From contig NZ_BCWW01000009.1 in assembly GCF_001894785.1 (NCBI RefSeq), positions 1 to 64,000 on the forward strand: DNA of 64,000 nt. The letters are read 5' to 3'. The stretch is from Rhodococcoides fascians NBRC 12155 = LMG 3623 (lineage in GTDB: Bacteria; Actinomycetota; Actinomycetes; Mycobacteriales; Mycobacteriaceae). Shown in pieces: positions 35,688 to 44,807 of the stretch (within the stretch, counting starts at the first letter, position 1; each line of letters starts with the position of its first letter). The notes below the pieces were generated by a model. It saw only the letters and a list, made by a program, of their open reading frames with translations. It did no database searches and was not told the origin of the DNA. The translations under genes and the position numbers were made by a program.

Positions 35688-37355
35688 ATGGCCGATCGGC
35701 ACGGAAACAATTGGCAACCCGTCCGACCGATGGACGACGACGAACCCCCGAACACGCCGGAGCCGGTGGTGACCGAGACCCCGGTTGTCGGGTCTGCCGA
35801 GGTTGGGGAAGTTTCGGGGGTTGCGGGGTCTGCTGAGACTGCGGGGTCTTCTCGGGTTGTGGGGGAGTCTCGGGTTTCGGGTGAGCGTGAACCGTTCCGA
35901 TCCACCCCCATCGCCATGCCGCCCGCGGATGCTCCGAGCCCGAATCCTGTTGTCGCGGCAATGCCGACTCCACCCGTCGAGGTGACGCCACCGACCGACG
36001 AGATGCCGACGATGCCCGAAGCATCGGGTCCACCGGTTGTGCCACCGGTTTCGTCCGACATGGCCATGGCCCCTGGTCCGCCGACTCGGCCCACGGGCGA
36101 GCCGCAGCCGCCTGGGCAACAGGGTCAGCACCCTGTCCAGCCGCAGAACGGGGTGGTGTTGCCCCAGAATGCTGTTGTGCCCCAGCAATATTGGCAGCCG
36201 AACAACGAGTGGGCAGCCCAGAATCAGTGGCAGTCCCAGAACGGCTGGCCGACGCATGGGCATGGGCAGGGATATGGGCAGGGTCAGGGGTATGGGCAGT
36301 GGGCTCCGCAACCCGGTTCGTGGCCGCAACCGATGGTGCCCGGCCATGTTCCTGTTGTGGTTCCTGCCGTGGCTGCTGTCGTTCAGCCGGATCATCGACC
36401 GCTGTCGCAGCCGATGTCGGCGGCCGACCTCGGCGATTCGTTGCTCATCAGGTCGGCAAGTGTCGCTCCGGTGGCCGGGTGGCGTCGTGCGCTGTATCTG
36501 ATGTCCGGTGGTCGGATCGATGTGGGGAACAGTCCGGCGCAACAGCGACGCCTCGAATTGACCGCGCAGGTCGATCGACCATTGGTGGGGTGCTACCGCG
36601 TCGCGGTGCTCTCGTTGAAGGGTGGGGTCGGAAAGACGACGACAACGGCGACGTTGGGCTCGACGTTCGCGGACATCCGCGGTGACCGCGTGATTGCGAT
36701 CGACGCGAACCCCGACCGCGGAACGCTGGGGCAGAAAGTACCGTCGGAAACGACGGCGACGGTCCGAAATCTGTTGCGAGACATGGATTCCTTGGAGCGC
36801 TACAGCGACGTTCGGGCCTACACGTCACAGAACGTCCATCGGCTGGAGGTGCTGGCCTCCGATTCGGACCCGGCGGCGTCCGAGGCATTCAGCGGTGACG
36901 ACTACGACCGAACGGTGACACTGCTCGAGAAGTTCTACAGCATCGTCATCACCGACTGCGGCACCGGATTGATGCATTCGGCGATGGAGAGCATTCTCGA
37001 GGGCGCGGACACTCTGGTCGTCGTCAGCTCAGGGTCGGTGGACGGGGCGCGGAGCGCGTCGGCGACATTGGATTGGCTGGATGCTCATGGCTATCGAGAG
37101 CTGGTGGCCACGTCGGTGGCGGTGGTCAACGCGGTAAGACCGAGGGCGGGAAAAGTCGACTTGCAGAAGGTGGTCGAACATTTCGAGCAGCGATGCGCTC
37201 AGGTTCGGACGATTCCGTTCGACCCGCATCTGGAGGAGGGGGCTGAGATCGAACTGGGCAGGCTTCGTGGACGCACGCGGAAGGCACTCCTCGAAGTAGC
37301 TGCGGCGGTGGCAGCAGGCTTTCCGGCCTCGCCCACTACTTCTCGCCGCAGCTGA
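35688..37355 (+). CDS. MinD/ParA-like ATPase with proline-rich N-terminus (Rv0530-like)
   Basis: A 555-aa protein. Residues 1-~280 are low in complexity (Pro, Gln, Gly, Val; a QGYGQGQGYGQW stretch). The C-terminal ATPase has a deviant Walker A in LSLKGGVGKTTTTATLG (about 307-323) and IAIDANPDRG. The layout resembles EspI-type and other actinobacterial ATPases linked to secretion or cell-pole functions; a precise role is unknown. GGGGGG at 35671-35676 precedes the ATG. The N-terminal coding region is unusually rich in G-runs. Confidence 0.85.
   Translation: MADRHGNNWQPVRPMDDDEPPNTPEPVVTETPVVGSAEVGEVSGVAGSAETAGSSRVVGESRVSGEREPFRSTPIAMPPADAPSPNPVVAAMPTPPVEVTPPTDEMPTMPEASGPPVVPPVSSDMAMAPGPPTRPTGEPQPPGQQGQHPVQPQNGVVLPQNAVVPQQYWQPNNEWAAQNQWQSQNGWPTHGHGQGYGQGQGYGQWAPQPGSWPQPMVPGHVPVVVPAVAAVVQPDHRPLSQPMSAADLGDSLLIRSASVAPVAGWRRALYLMSGGRIDVGNSPAQQRRLELTAQVDRPLVGCYRVAVLSLKGGVGKTTTTATLGSTFADIRGDRVIAIDANPDRGTLGQKVPSETTATVRNLLRDMDSLERYSDVRAYTSQNVHRLEVLASDSDPAASEAFSGDDYDRTVTLLEKFYSIVITDCGTGLMHSAMESILEGADTLVVVSSGSVDGARSASATLDWLDAHGYRELVATSVAVVNAVRPRAGKVDLQKVVEHFEQRCAQVRTIPFDPHLEEGAEIELGRLRGRTRKALLEVAAAVAAGFPASPTTSRRS
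35803..35883 (+). other. Cluster of G-tracts with G-quadruplex potential
   Basis: At least nine runs of three to five G occur in 81 bases of the coding strand with short spacers, inside the low-complexity part of the ATPase gene. More than one four-tract combination has loops of 12 nt or less. Confidence 0.6.
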
Positions 37356-37364
37356 TCGGAAACT

Positions 37365-37562
37365 TTATTCGCCGACTTCAGTGCCGGCGTCGGTCCCGTC
37401 CTTGCCTCCGCGACGAGCGTCCCGGTTGATTTTCCAGAGAAATTCCGGATCGTCATCGGGCCCGACAGTCCGCGGGGGTTCAGGTTGCGTGCTGGGTCCG
37501 AATGCCTTCCACAGCAGCACAATCACTGCCACCAAACCGATCAACGCCAATAGATAGATCAC
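37365..37562 (-). CDS. Small single-pass membrane protein
   Basis: A 65-aa protein. The GTG at 37562 is chosen because AGGAGGT lies 5 nt upstream on this strand. One helix (IYLLALIGLVAVIVLLW) is followed by a charged tail with DDDPEFLWKINRD. It converges on the ATPase gene. No family function is known. Confidence 0.75.
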   Translation of the reverse strand: MIYLLALIGLVAVIVLLWKAFGPSTQPEPPRTVGPDDDPEFLWKINRDARRGGKDGTDAGTEVGE

Positions 37563-37697
37563 GACGCACCTCCTACTACGAGGGTAGCCGTCATGCAACG
37601 ACCTCCGCACCCGTCGAGCGTCGAAGATTCCTGAGAATGTTCGATGAGTTCGTACGGGTGCGGAGGTCGTTGCCGAAACTGCGCCGAATGGCCTGTC

Positions 37698-37913
37698 TCA
37701 GTGCTGTACGCCGGCTTCGGTCGTCAGAGAAGTCAGCAGCTGCATGACCTCGGTTTCGCGGAAGCGACGGTGTCCGCCGGGAGTGCGGAGCGATCCAAGA
37801 CGTCCGGCGTGCGCCCAGCGAGTCACGGTCTTGGGGTCGACGTGAAAAAGCGCTGCTACCTGACCCGGTGTGAGAAGTGAGTCCTGAGCTTTGTGGAACG
37901 TGGGTGCGCTCAT
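37698..37913 (-). CDS. bldC: BldC-type MerR-like transcriptional regulator
   Basis: A 71-aa protein consisting of a single MerR-like winged helix: LLTPGQVAALFHVDPKTVTR, WAHAGRLGSLRTPGGHRRFR. This is nearly the same as Streptomyces BldC, which binds DNA cooperatively as head-to-tail oligomers and controls development; in non-sporulating actinobacteria its regulon is unclear. ATG 37913 has AGGAGG just upstream on this strand. It is divergent from the DUF4229 gene. Confidence 0.93.
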   Translation of the reverse strand: MSAPTFHKAQDSLLTPGQVAALFHVDPKTVTRWAHAGRLGSLRTPGGHRRFRETEVMQLLTSLTTEAGVQH

Positions 37914-38048
37914 CTGTCGTGTCCTCCTACGGTGCGGTTCTGTGCATTTGCGTCGAACCGGAGATATCGGTCTGCGGTGTTGTGAGCCCCATGGTTGCAC
38001 TCGGACCCCTAGGTACTCGACTGATACAAGGTTGGTAAAGGGGAGGTA

Positions 38049-38102
38049 ATGGACAAATCGGTCACGCCAGGGGTGGGTGGGAAGCCCTGGCGTGACCGGT
38101 AA
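38049..38102 (+). other. Possible 17-codon leader ORF containing a hairpin
   Basis: ATG at 38049 follows GGGGAGG and runs 17 codons (MDKSVTPGVGGKPWRDR) to TAA at 38100-38102, 10 nt before the GTG of the DUF4229 gene. The Shine-Dalgarno spacing is short (2 nt from GGAGG). It is not in the family of known Cys leader peptides, as it has no Cys. Confidence 0.35.
38059..38098. promoter_or_regulatory. 14-bp perfect inverted repeat in the leader of the DUF4229-cds1 genes
   Basis: CGGTCACGCCAGGG (38059-38072) pairs with CCCTGGCGTGACCG (38085-38098) around a 12-nt loop. As it lies between divergent genes, it is more likely a leader structure than a terminator for either. Confidence 0.65.
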
Positions 38103-38112
38103 CCTTGAGCTC

Positions 38113-38466
38113 GTGAGCGATGCGACGAATGCCGACCGAAGCGACCCGACCAGCGGAAACCCCACGCCCGGCCGTTCTGCGAAGAAGTCCCTTGCCGTCA
38201 ATCTCGCCGTGTACACGTTTGCGCGTCTGGCGCTCGTCATCGTCATCGCCGCGATCATCATCGGTGTCGGTTTACTCTTCGGCATCGAGGTTCCGATCCT
38301 CGTCGCGGCGATCTTCGGCGTCCTCATCTCGCTGCCGTTGTCCCTGCTTCTGTTCAAGCAGATGCGCATCCGCGTCAACGAGTCCATCGCTGCGGTCGAC
38401 GAACACCGACGCACCGCTCGCGCGGACCTGCAGTCCAAGCTGCGCGGTGAAGACGGCCGCAAGTGA
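38113..38466 (+). CDS. DUF4229 family membrane protein (Rv0531-like)
   Basis: A 117-aa protein with two adjacent helices (about 31-55 and 58-80) and a basic, coiled C-terminus, as in DUF4229. GTG 38113 is chosen over 38077, which would put the strong hairpin inside the coding region. It overlaps the next gene as GTGA. Function unknown. Confidence 0.82.
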   Translation: MSDATNADRSDPTSGNPTPGRSAKKSLAVNLAVYTFARLALVIVIAAIIIGVGLLFGIEVPILVAAIFGVLISLPLSLLLFKQMRIRVNESIAAVDEHRRTARADLQSKLRGEDGRK

Positions 38467-39545
38467 CCGCATCGGTGGACCGCTCCGGATCGCGTGAGTG
38501 GGTCGACAACGCAGTCCGGTTGATCGAAGCCGATTCTCAGCGCAGTGCCGACACACACCTGCTGAGCTATCCACTGCCTGCCGCATGGGGAATCTCGCTG
38601 TACCTCAAGGACGAATCCACTCACATCACCGGCAGCCTCAAACACCGGCTGGCGCGATCGCTGTTTCTGTACGCGATCTGCAACGGCTGGGTCACCGCGC
38701 GAACCACGGTCGTCGAGGCGTCGTCCGGCTCCACGGCGGTCAGTGAGGCATATTTCGCCGGCCTGCTGGGATTGAAGTTCGTCGCAGTCATGCCCAGAAG
38801 TACAAGTCCCGCCAAGATCGCCCTCATCGAATCGCACGGTGGGCGCTGCCACTTCGTCGACCACCCGGGTGAGATGTACACCGAGGCGCACCGGCTCGCA
38901 GCCGAACCCGACTGCCATTACATGGACCAGTTCACCCACGCCGAACGGGCCACCGATTGGCGGGGGAACAACAACATCGCCGAGTCCATCTACGATCAGC
39001 TCCGGCTCGAGAAATGTCCTATCCCCGATTGGGTGGTCGTAGGCGCGGGAACAGGCGGAACGAGCGCCACCATCGGTCGCTACATCCGATACCGCAGACA
39101 CGCAACGCGTTTGGCCGTGGTGGACCCAGAGAATTCGGCCTTCATCGGAGGCTACGAAACCGGTGACGCGAGTTTCGAGACCGGTAAGTCCTCACGTATC
39201 GAAGGCATCGGGCGACCGCGGGTGGAACCGTCCTTCGTCGGCCAAGTGATCGATCGAATGATCGCGGTGCCCGACGCTGCGTCGGTGGCGGCCGCGAGAT
39301 TCACTTCGGCTGCGATCGGTAAACGAGTGGGAGGATCCACCGGCACCAACATCTGGGGTGCCTTCGGATTGATCTCCGAGATGATTGCCGCGGGACGCAC
39401 CGGCAGTGTGGTGACGTTGTTGTGCGACGGCGGCGACCGTTACTCGCAAACCTATTTCGACGACACCTGGGTCGCGGGCCAGGGGATGGATCTCGACGAA
39501 CCGACCGCCGCGCTCGAGCAGTTCATCCGTACCGGGGTGTTCTGA
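38463..39545 (+). CDS. cds1: L-cysteine desulfhydrase (Cds1-like PLP enzyme)
   Basis: A 360-aa fold-type II PLP enzyme close to M. tuberculosis Cds1 (Rv3684), which releases H2S, pyruvate and ammonia from cysteine. The PLP lysine is in [25 protein letters not shown] binds substrate, and [18 protein letters not shown] holds the PLP phosphate. It is translated together with the DUF4229 gene, a pairing that differs from M. tuberculosis. Confidence 0.9.
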   Translation: MTASVDRSGSREWVDNAVRLIEADSQRSADTHLLSYPLPAAWGISLYLKDESTHITGSLKHRLARSLFLYAICNGWVTARTTVVEASSGSTAVSEAYFAGLLGLKFVAVMPRSTSPAKIALIESHGGRCHFVDHPGEMYTEAHRLAAEPDCHYMDQFTHAERATDWRGNNNIAESIYDQLRLEKCPIPDWVVVGAGTGGTSATIGRYIRYRRHATRLAVVDPENSAFIGGYETGDASFETGKSSRIEGIGRPRVEPSFVGQVIDRMIAVPDAASVAAARFTSAAIGKRVGGSTGTNIWGAFGLISEMIAAGRTGSVVTLLCDGGDRYSQTYFDDTWVAGQGMDLDEPTAALEQFIRTGVF

Positions 39546-39551
39546 GCAGAT

Positions 39552-39863
39552 CTACCAGGTCACGACCATCGACGTCACCGCAGTGACAGCGGCGACCGTC
39601 CCGACGGCCGGCCACGCACCGATCTTCTTCGCGAGCGGATGCGACGCACCGAACGCCACGAGGTACGTCCCGAGCAGTGCGCCGGCACGAGCCGAGCCCG
39701 ACGACTTCTGCCATTGCGTGGTGCAGACAACGCCGACTGCAGCGAGCACTGCTCCGCCGAGTTGGCGATTGTGCGACCGGCGAGCAACAGCGAAGCCGCC
39801 GAGCAAGCCGCCTGCGGCGAGAGCGGATGTGGCGAACGAACGTCGAGCATCATGGTCGGACAT
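39552..39863 (-). CDS. Small hydrophobic membrane protein
   Basis: A 103-aa protein with three predicted helices (LAAGGLLGGFAVA, AVLAAVGVVC, AVGTVAAVTAVTSMVV) and Gly/Ala-rich composition. ATG 39863 starts 5 nt after the pepN stop, so it is likely co-transcribed with pepN. It converges on cds1. No family is recognised. Confidence 0.75.
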   Translation of the reverse strand: MSDHDARRSFATSALAAGGLLGGFAVARRSHNRQLGGAVLAAVGVVCTTQWQKSSGSARAGALLGTYLVAFGASHPLAKKIGAWPAVGTVAAVTAVTSMVVTW

Positions 39864-39868
39864 GATCG

Positions 39869-42328
39869 TCACCCTAGCCGAGCTTGCACGCGCAAACTCC
39901 GGGCCAGGTGATCTCTCTGCTCGATCACCAAGCGCCGCAACGCAGCCGGTGCCCACTCGTGCTCGGCGAGCCACACGTCTGCACTGTCGGTCGACGATCG
40001 CTGAGGAAAGAGGCGAACAACTATCCTCCGTGCGATCTCGATGCTGCGTGAGGTCCACAACGAGGAGATGGACTCGAAATACCGGTCCTCGTACGGTTGA
40101 GTGAGGTCCGGTCGGTGACCCGCCCCGAACCCGGTGATGAAGGCGTCGAGAACATCGTTGGACACGTCGTCGCGCTCGGTGATGGAAGTCCACGCGCTCG
40201 CTTTGACTGTGGCGTCAGGGATCGCCGTCGCCGCCGCGGTGTGGGCAGTGCGCCCCGAAAGTGTGTCGTCCGAACCGAGTTCGGCATCCAGCTCTGCGAT
40301 AGTTGCGTGTCCGGTGGCGGCGAGTGCCAGCCAGAATGCCCAGCGCTGATCGGGGTCCAGCCTCAGCCCGGCAATGGTCGCGGTGCCATCGAGCAGGGAG
40401 CGTAGATCGTCGGCCAGGAAGTCGTCGAGCTGCGCAGCCGATGCGACCGCCCGCGCCCACACCAACTGCGCGTCGCTTCCGGGTTCGCTCGATTGCAGCT
40501 GCCGCCACGACGCTTCGAGCCAATGCCGGGTGGGCTCGTCCCGTCGGTCTTCGGGGAGGTAGTGCGCGAGTGTGTACGTGACGTTGGCCGTGACTGCGGA
40601 GAGCAACCCGATCTTGGGTTCGGTCGGCGCGAATCTGGTTGCGATGTCCAGGTATTCGATCGCAGAGAGCTCGGCGTCCCGGGTGGAGTTCCACAGTGCC
40701 GACCACACCAGCCCTCGTGCAAGGGGATCGACGATGCGATCGAGTGAGGTCCGCACGGTGGCGGTGGAGCGCTCGTCGAATCGGATCTTGGCGTAGGTCA
40801 GATCGTCGTCGTTGAGCAGAACCAGTGCAGAATCGGGGAAGTCGACGGGCGTTCGCGAGTCGGTGATGTCGAGTTCGTAGCGGTGGGTCCTCGTGAGATT
40901 TCCGGCCTCGTCCGGATCGTAGAGCCCGACCGCGATGCGGTGCGGACGCGGATCCGACTGCTCGACGGCGTCGCCTGTATAAGTCAGTGTGGACACGCCG
41001 GTGGTCTGCAGCCACGCGCCCGCCCAGGCCTCGAGGTCTCGCCCGCTGGCGGTGGACATCTCGCTCAAGAGATCCGTCAGGGTCGTATTACCGAAGGCAT
41101 GCGTACGAAAGTAGTTGCGGGACGCTGCGAAAAAGGCGTCGGCACCGACGAACGCCCCCAACTGTTTGAGCACGCTTGCGCCCTTGGCGTAGGTGATGCC
41201 ATCGAAGTTGAGCTTGGCTGCCTCGAGGTCGGTGATGTCGGCGACGATCGGGTGAGTGGTGGGAAGCTGATCCTGCAAATAGGCCCACGCCTTTCGGCGG
41301 TTCGCGAAACTGACCCAGGCATCGGTGAACCGGGTGGCTTCGGCCGACGCGTACGCACCCATGTAGTCGGCGAACGACTCCTTGAGCCACAGATCGTCCC
41401 ACCATTGCATCGTGACGAGGTCGCCGAACCACATGTGCGCCATCTCGTGCAGAATCGTGTTCGCCCGAGCCTCGTACTGGGCTTCGGTTGCTGCCGAACG
41501 GAATACGTACGATTCGGTGAACGTGACGAGCCCGGGGTTCTCCATCGCACCGAGGTTGTATTCGGGGACGAAAATCTGGTCGTACTTACCGAACGGGTAC
41601 GCATAGTCGAACTTGTCGTGGAAGAAGTCGAGGCCACGCTCGGTGATGTCGAAGATGTCCTCGGCGTCGAAATACTCGGCGAGGGATGCGCGGCAGTACG
41701 CGCCGAGCGGGACAGTCAGATCGCCTCGGGTCCAGGACGATTCGACGCCGTGGTACGGTCCGGCCGCAACCGCGGTGATGTACGTCGATATGGGCAGCGT
41801 CGGGGCGAACGTGGTGACTGTGCCGTCGGTGACTCCCGCGCGGTTGGACAGGACCGTCCATGCCGGGGGTGCTGTGACCCTCAGCGTGAACGAGGCCTTC
41901 AGATCGGGTTGCTCGAAATTCGCGAACACCCGTCGCGCATCGGCAGGTTCGTACTGGGTGTACAGGTAGACGTTGTCGTCGACGGGGTCGACGAAGCGGT
42001 GGAGTCCTTCACCCGACCTGCTGTACCGCCCGCGTGCCCGTATCCGAACGACGTTGTGGTCGGCGAGTCCGACCAGTTGAATGCGAGCTCCGTCGTAATC
42101 GACCTGCGCATCGGTGCCGTTGACGGTGACCTCGTCCACGGACGCACCGATGAAATCGACCCATGTCGCCGCCGTCGTCGCATCGAACTCGATAGTCGTC
42201 ACCGACTCGAAGGTGTCGACGTCCGTGTCCTCGGCGCGCAAGAGGTTCAGATCGACGAGATATTTCACCCCGTCTATGTGGCGCGATCGCCTGCGAGTTT
42301 CGGTTCGGGTCAGATTCGCGGTGCTCAC
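39869..42328 (-). CDS. pepN: Aminopeptidase N (M1 family zinc metallopeptidase)
   Basis: An 819-aa cytoplasmic exopeptidase, somewhat shorter than the usual 850-870 aa. It has the exopeptidase motif LGAMENPGL and the zinc site HEMAHMWFGD followed by WLKESFADYMG. The C-terminal ERAP1-like domain ends in VIEQRDHLARSLRVQARL. GTG 42328 is preceded by TAGGGT, spaced 8 nt for a leaderless start. Confidence 0.96.
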   Translation of the reverse strand: MSTANLTRTETRRRSRHIDGVKYLVDLNLLRAEDTDVDTFESVTTIEFDATTAATWVDFIGASVDEVTVNGTDAQVDYDGARIQLVGLADHNVVRIRARGRYSRSGEGLHRFVDPVDDNVYLYTQYEPADARRVFANFEQPDLKASFTLRVTAPPAWTVLSNRAGVTDGTVTTFAPTLPISTYITAVAAGPYHGVESSWTRGDLTVPLGAYCRASLAEYFDAEDIFDITERGLDFFHDKFDYAYPFGKYDQIFVPEYNLGAMENPGLVTFTESYVFRSAATEAQYEARANTILHEMAHMWFGDLVTMQWWDDLWLKESFADYMGAYASAEATRFTDAWVSFANRRKAWAYLQDQLPTTHPIVADITDLEAAKLNFDGITYAKGASVLKQLGAFVGADAFFAASRNYFRTHAFGNTTLTDLLSEMSTASGRDLEAWAGAWLQTTGVSTLTYTGDAVEQSDPRPHRIAVGLYDPDEAGNLTRTHRYELDITDSRTPVDFPDSALVLLNDDDLTYAKIRFDERSTATVRTSLDRIVDPLARGLVWSALWNSTRDAELSAIEYLDIATRFAPTEPKIGLLSAVTANVTYTLAHYLPEDRRDEPTRHWLEASWRQLQSSEPGSDAQLVWARAVASAAQLDDFLADDLRSLLDGTATIAGLRLDPDQRWAFWLALAATGHATIAELDAELGSDDTLSGRTAHTAAATAIPDATVKASAWTSITERDDVSNDVLDAFITGFGAGHRPDLTQPYEDRYFESISSLWTSRSIEIARRIVVRLFPQRSSTDSADVWLAEHEWAPAALRRLVIEQRDHLARSLRVQARLG

Positions 42329-42353
42329 CGAACCAACCCTAGGTGATTGTTTT

Positions 42354-43727
42354 TCACAGGGCGGGTGGGGTGAAGTAGTGACGTCCGAGTGGATCGACGA
42401 TATGCAGCACTCCGTCCGGAAGCAGTTCGGTGCGCCAAAGTTTGCGCGTTTTGAGGTTGTGGTGGAGCCGACAGCGCGGACCGATGTTCGTGAGGATGGT
42501 CCAGCCGCCCTTCTCGGGGCGGTGTCGGTCGAATTCGACGATGTGGTCGAGGTCGCATCGTTCCGAGGGCACGTTGCAGCCAGGATGCAGGCAGTACGGG
42601 TTCTCGGCTCGAACCGTCGCCGCGAGAGCTCGACTGGGTGTATAGCTCAGCGCGCCTGGCGGCGGGAGTTTCATGCCCCCATGGCCGTCGGGGTACAAGG
42701 CGTGGATCCCGATGGGGTCGTCCCCGACGATGGCACGCCACCGTTCGATCAGCGTTCCTCCACCCGGCCGCGATCGGGTAGCTCTGGTATTCACAGAGCC
42801 GGGCGTGGGAAGCCTGGGTGGCGGTGCGTCCGGTGGGATCGTGTTCGGTGATTGGCTCGTCGGCGGCTCGTCCCCCGGTGCAGCGGAAGTGGAACTGCCG
42901 CTGCGTGTTCCGTCGGTTGCGGCGCAGTCGGTGTCCGATGGTTCGTTGTCCGCTGTGTCCGGATCATCGTGCTCGGGGGCCCTGTCGCTGTCGCGTGGCG
43001 TCAGGCATGTCGCGCACTCGCACAGCAGTGTCTCCCCGCGCATCAAGGCGGTCTGAGCGTCGGCCCGTCGTTGGTCGTCCGACCGCGGATCCTCCGGGTG
43101 CAGGCCTATGACCTCGGCGTCGATCCGCGAAAGTTGTTCGTCGGCTTCGCCGTCGGTCATCAGTGTGGTCAGGCTCGACAGTCCTCGTGCCCGGCGACGA
43201 AGGCGGATTCGCTTCTCGGTGCGTGCGGCACGCTTGCGTACCGCACGGTCCCAGTCGGCGTCGGCCTCGATGAGCAGTCGATCGATTTCGCGGCCCAGAG
43301 CTCCCGGTGCCATCTCCCGGGCGGCCTTGAGAATCTCGGTCTCCAGGGCAACGGCCGTCTCCGGACGGGCATGAAGTAGATGATCGTGGATCGTTCTGAC
43401 TCGCTCCAGATCGAGGGCACCGTCGATGAAGCCCTGACGCACGAGAGGGCGCAGTTGACGCCACATCTGCAGCTTGTTGTTGATGGCGGCAAACGTGGAC
43501 GACAGAGCCGCCGCCAGTTCACAGACTGCCGAGTTGAACAGATCTTTCTCGGTGACCTCGGTGACCCCGGTGTCCCACGGTGACGCGCCGGCCGTTCGGC
43601 TGCGGACATAGTCGTCCAGTAGAGCAAGTTCCGAAGCGACGGCAGCGTTGATCGTCCGTCGCGCGCCCAGAACGTCGGCGAGCGGAGAATGGTCCCCCGT
43701 CACCCACGCCGCTTTCCGTAGCCCCAT
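42354..43727 (-). CDS. DUF222/HNH endonuclease domain protein (13E12 repeat family type)
   Basis: A 457-aa protein. The helical DUF222 domain (about 20-220) is followed by a Pro/Ser/Asp linker and an HNH domain with CLHPGCNVPSERCDLDHIVE and CRLHHNLKT. The ATG at 43727 is preferred over GTG 43757 and 43802 since GGGGGG stands just upstream and the SOS-like box then lies before the gene. Family members occur in many copies in actinobacteria, and phage integration into such loci is known. Confidence 0.9.
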   Translation of the reverse strand: MGLRKAAWVTGDHSPLADVLGARRTINAAVASELALLDDYVRSRTAGASPWDTGVTEVTEKDLFNSAVCELAAALSSTFAAINNKLQMWRQLRPLVRQGFIDGALDLERVRTIHDHLLHARPETAVALETEILKAAREMAPGALGREIDRLLIEADADWDRAVRKRAARTEKRIRLRRRARGLSSLTTLMTDGEADEQLSRIDAEVIGLHPEDPRSDDQRRADAQTALMRGETLLCECATCLTPRDSDRAPEHDDPDTADNEPSDTDCAATDGTRSGSSTSAAPGDEPPTSQSPNTIPPDAPPPRLPTPGSVNTRATRSRPGGGTLIERWRAIVGDDPIGIHALYPDGHGGMKLPPPGALSYTPSRALAATVRAENPYCLHPGCNVPSERCDLDHIVEFDRHRPEKGGWTILTNIGPRCRLHHNLKTRKLWRTELLPDGVLHIVDPLGRHYFTPPAL

Positions 43728-43749
43728 GTCACCCCCCAGCGACTCAAGA

Positions 43750-43765
43750 TCGAACACGTATTCGA
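43750..43765. promoter_or_regulatory. LexA (SOS) box before the DUF222/HNH gene
   Basis: TCGAACACGTATTCGA matches the mycobacterial SOS box TCGAAC-N4-GTTCGA with one change. It lies 23 bp upstream of the chosen ATG and just downstream of a TACACT hexamer (43783-43778 on the minus strand). Confidence 0.75.
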
Positions 43766-43824
43766 TCCACTGCGGCAAGTGTAGAACAGGGCGCCGACAC
43801 ATTCTTCGGCGCTGGCAGGAGGCG

Positions 43825-44733
43825 TCAGACCGCGCTGACGGCTCGGGTCACATCGAGTTCGTGTAGGTAGTGACTGATGGCGATTGCAGCCTTCGATCCT
43901 GCTGCTGCCGAATTGATGAGCTGGGCGGGGGAATCCGAGACGTTCCCCGCAGCCCACAGGCCGTCGACGCTGGTGAGCCCGGTCGGGTCGGTGGCCACCC
44001 AGCCGTTGTCGAGGCGAGTGCATCCGATCGATCGCAGGAGCGCGTCGTTCGGAACGAACGTCGGCCCGACGAACACGACTGTTCGAGGAACGACGGTCCC
44101 GTTCGTCAGCTCGATGCCTATGATGCGACCGTCCTGCACAAAGATTCGGGCAACCGGTACGTCGACGATTCCGACGGACCGCGCGTCGAGTCGAAGGCGT
44201 TCGTTTTCACTCAGTTCGATGCCGTTGGTGAAGAAGACGACGTCGTCCGACCATTGGCGAATCAGCGACGCCTGGTGGATCGTGAACGGTCGGTTGGATC
44301 CGCCGACCACGGCTATCGGCTGATCCCGAACTTCGTAGCCGTGGCAGTACGGACAATGCAGCACTCCCGAGCCCCACTGTTCGTGAACGCCGGGGATATC
44401 GGGCAGTTCGTCTCGAAGCCCGGTGGCCACCAAGACCGACCGCGAGTGCCGGGACTCGCCGCCCTCGAGGCGGACCTCGAATCCCTCGTCGAGTCTAATT
44501 ACTTTGCCGCGCAGAATTTCTCCGCCGTATCGGAGGACTTCCTCGCATCCAGCCCGATGCAACTCCTCGGGTGTGGAACCATCGCGCGAGAGGAAGTTGT
44601 GAACATGGTCGGCAGGCGCGTTGCGTGGTTCTTCGGCATCGACAACGATCACCTTTCGGCGGGCGCGAGCCAGAAGTGTCGCGGCACTGAGTCCGGCTGG
44701 GCCGCCACCGATTACCACGGTGTCGTACGTCAA
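43825..44733 (-). CDS. Thioredoxin reductase-like FAD/NAD(P) oxidoreductase
   Basis: A 302-aa flavoprotein. The FAD motif VVIGGGPAGLSAATLLARA opens it, the redox disulfide is CPYC in HCPYCHGYEVRD, and GLWAAGNVSD closes the FAD domain. It lacks the close match to canonical TrxB and groups with the shorter orphan reductases. The start is TTG at 44733, supported by GAGGAGG four bases upstream. It is divergent from a MarR gene that probably controls it. Confidence 0.9.
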   Translation of the reverse strand: MTYDTVVIGGGPAGLSAATLLARARRKVIVVDAEEPRNAPADHVHNFLSRDGSTPEELHRAGCEEVLRYGGEILRGKVIRLDEGFEVRLEGGESRHSRSVLVATGLRDELPDIPGVHEQWGSGVLHCPYCHGYEVRDQPIAVVGGSNRPFTIHQASLIRQWSDDVVFFTNGIELSENERLRLDARSVGIVDVPVARIFVQDGRIIGIELTNGTVVPRTVVFVGPTFVPNDALLRSIGCTRLDNGWVATDPTGLTSVDGLWAAGNVSDSPAQLINSAAAGSKAAIAISHYLHELDVTRAVSAV

Positions 44734-44777
44734 GATGCCTCCTCGGTGGTGCGATATGTTGTGAACGTAGCAGAACC

Positions 44778-44791
44778 GTCAACTAGTTAAC
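44778..44791. promoter_or_regulatory. Near-palindrome between the reductase and MarR genes
   Basis: GTCAACTAGTTAAC is a 14-bp palindrome with one mismatched pair, AT-rich against the GC-rich surroundings, in the divergent spacer. This is typical of a MarR operator. Confidence 0.6.
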
Positions 44792-44807
44792 AATATTGGT
44801 GGTGCCG

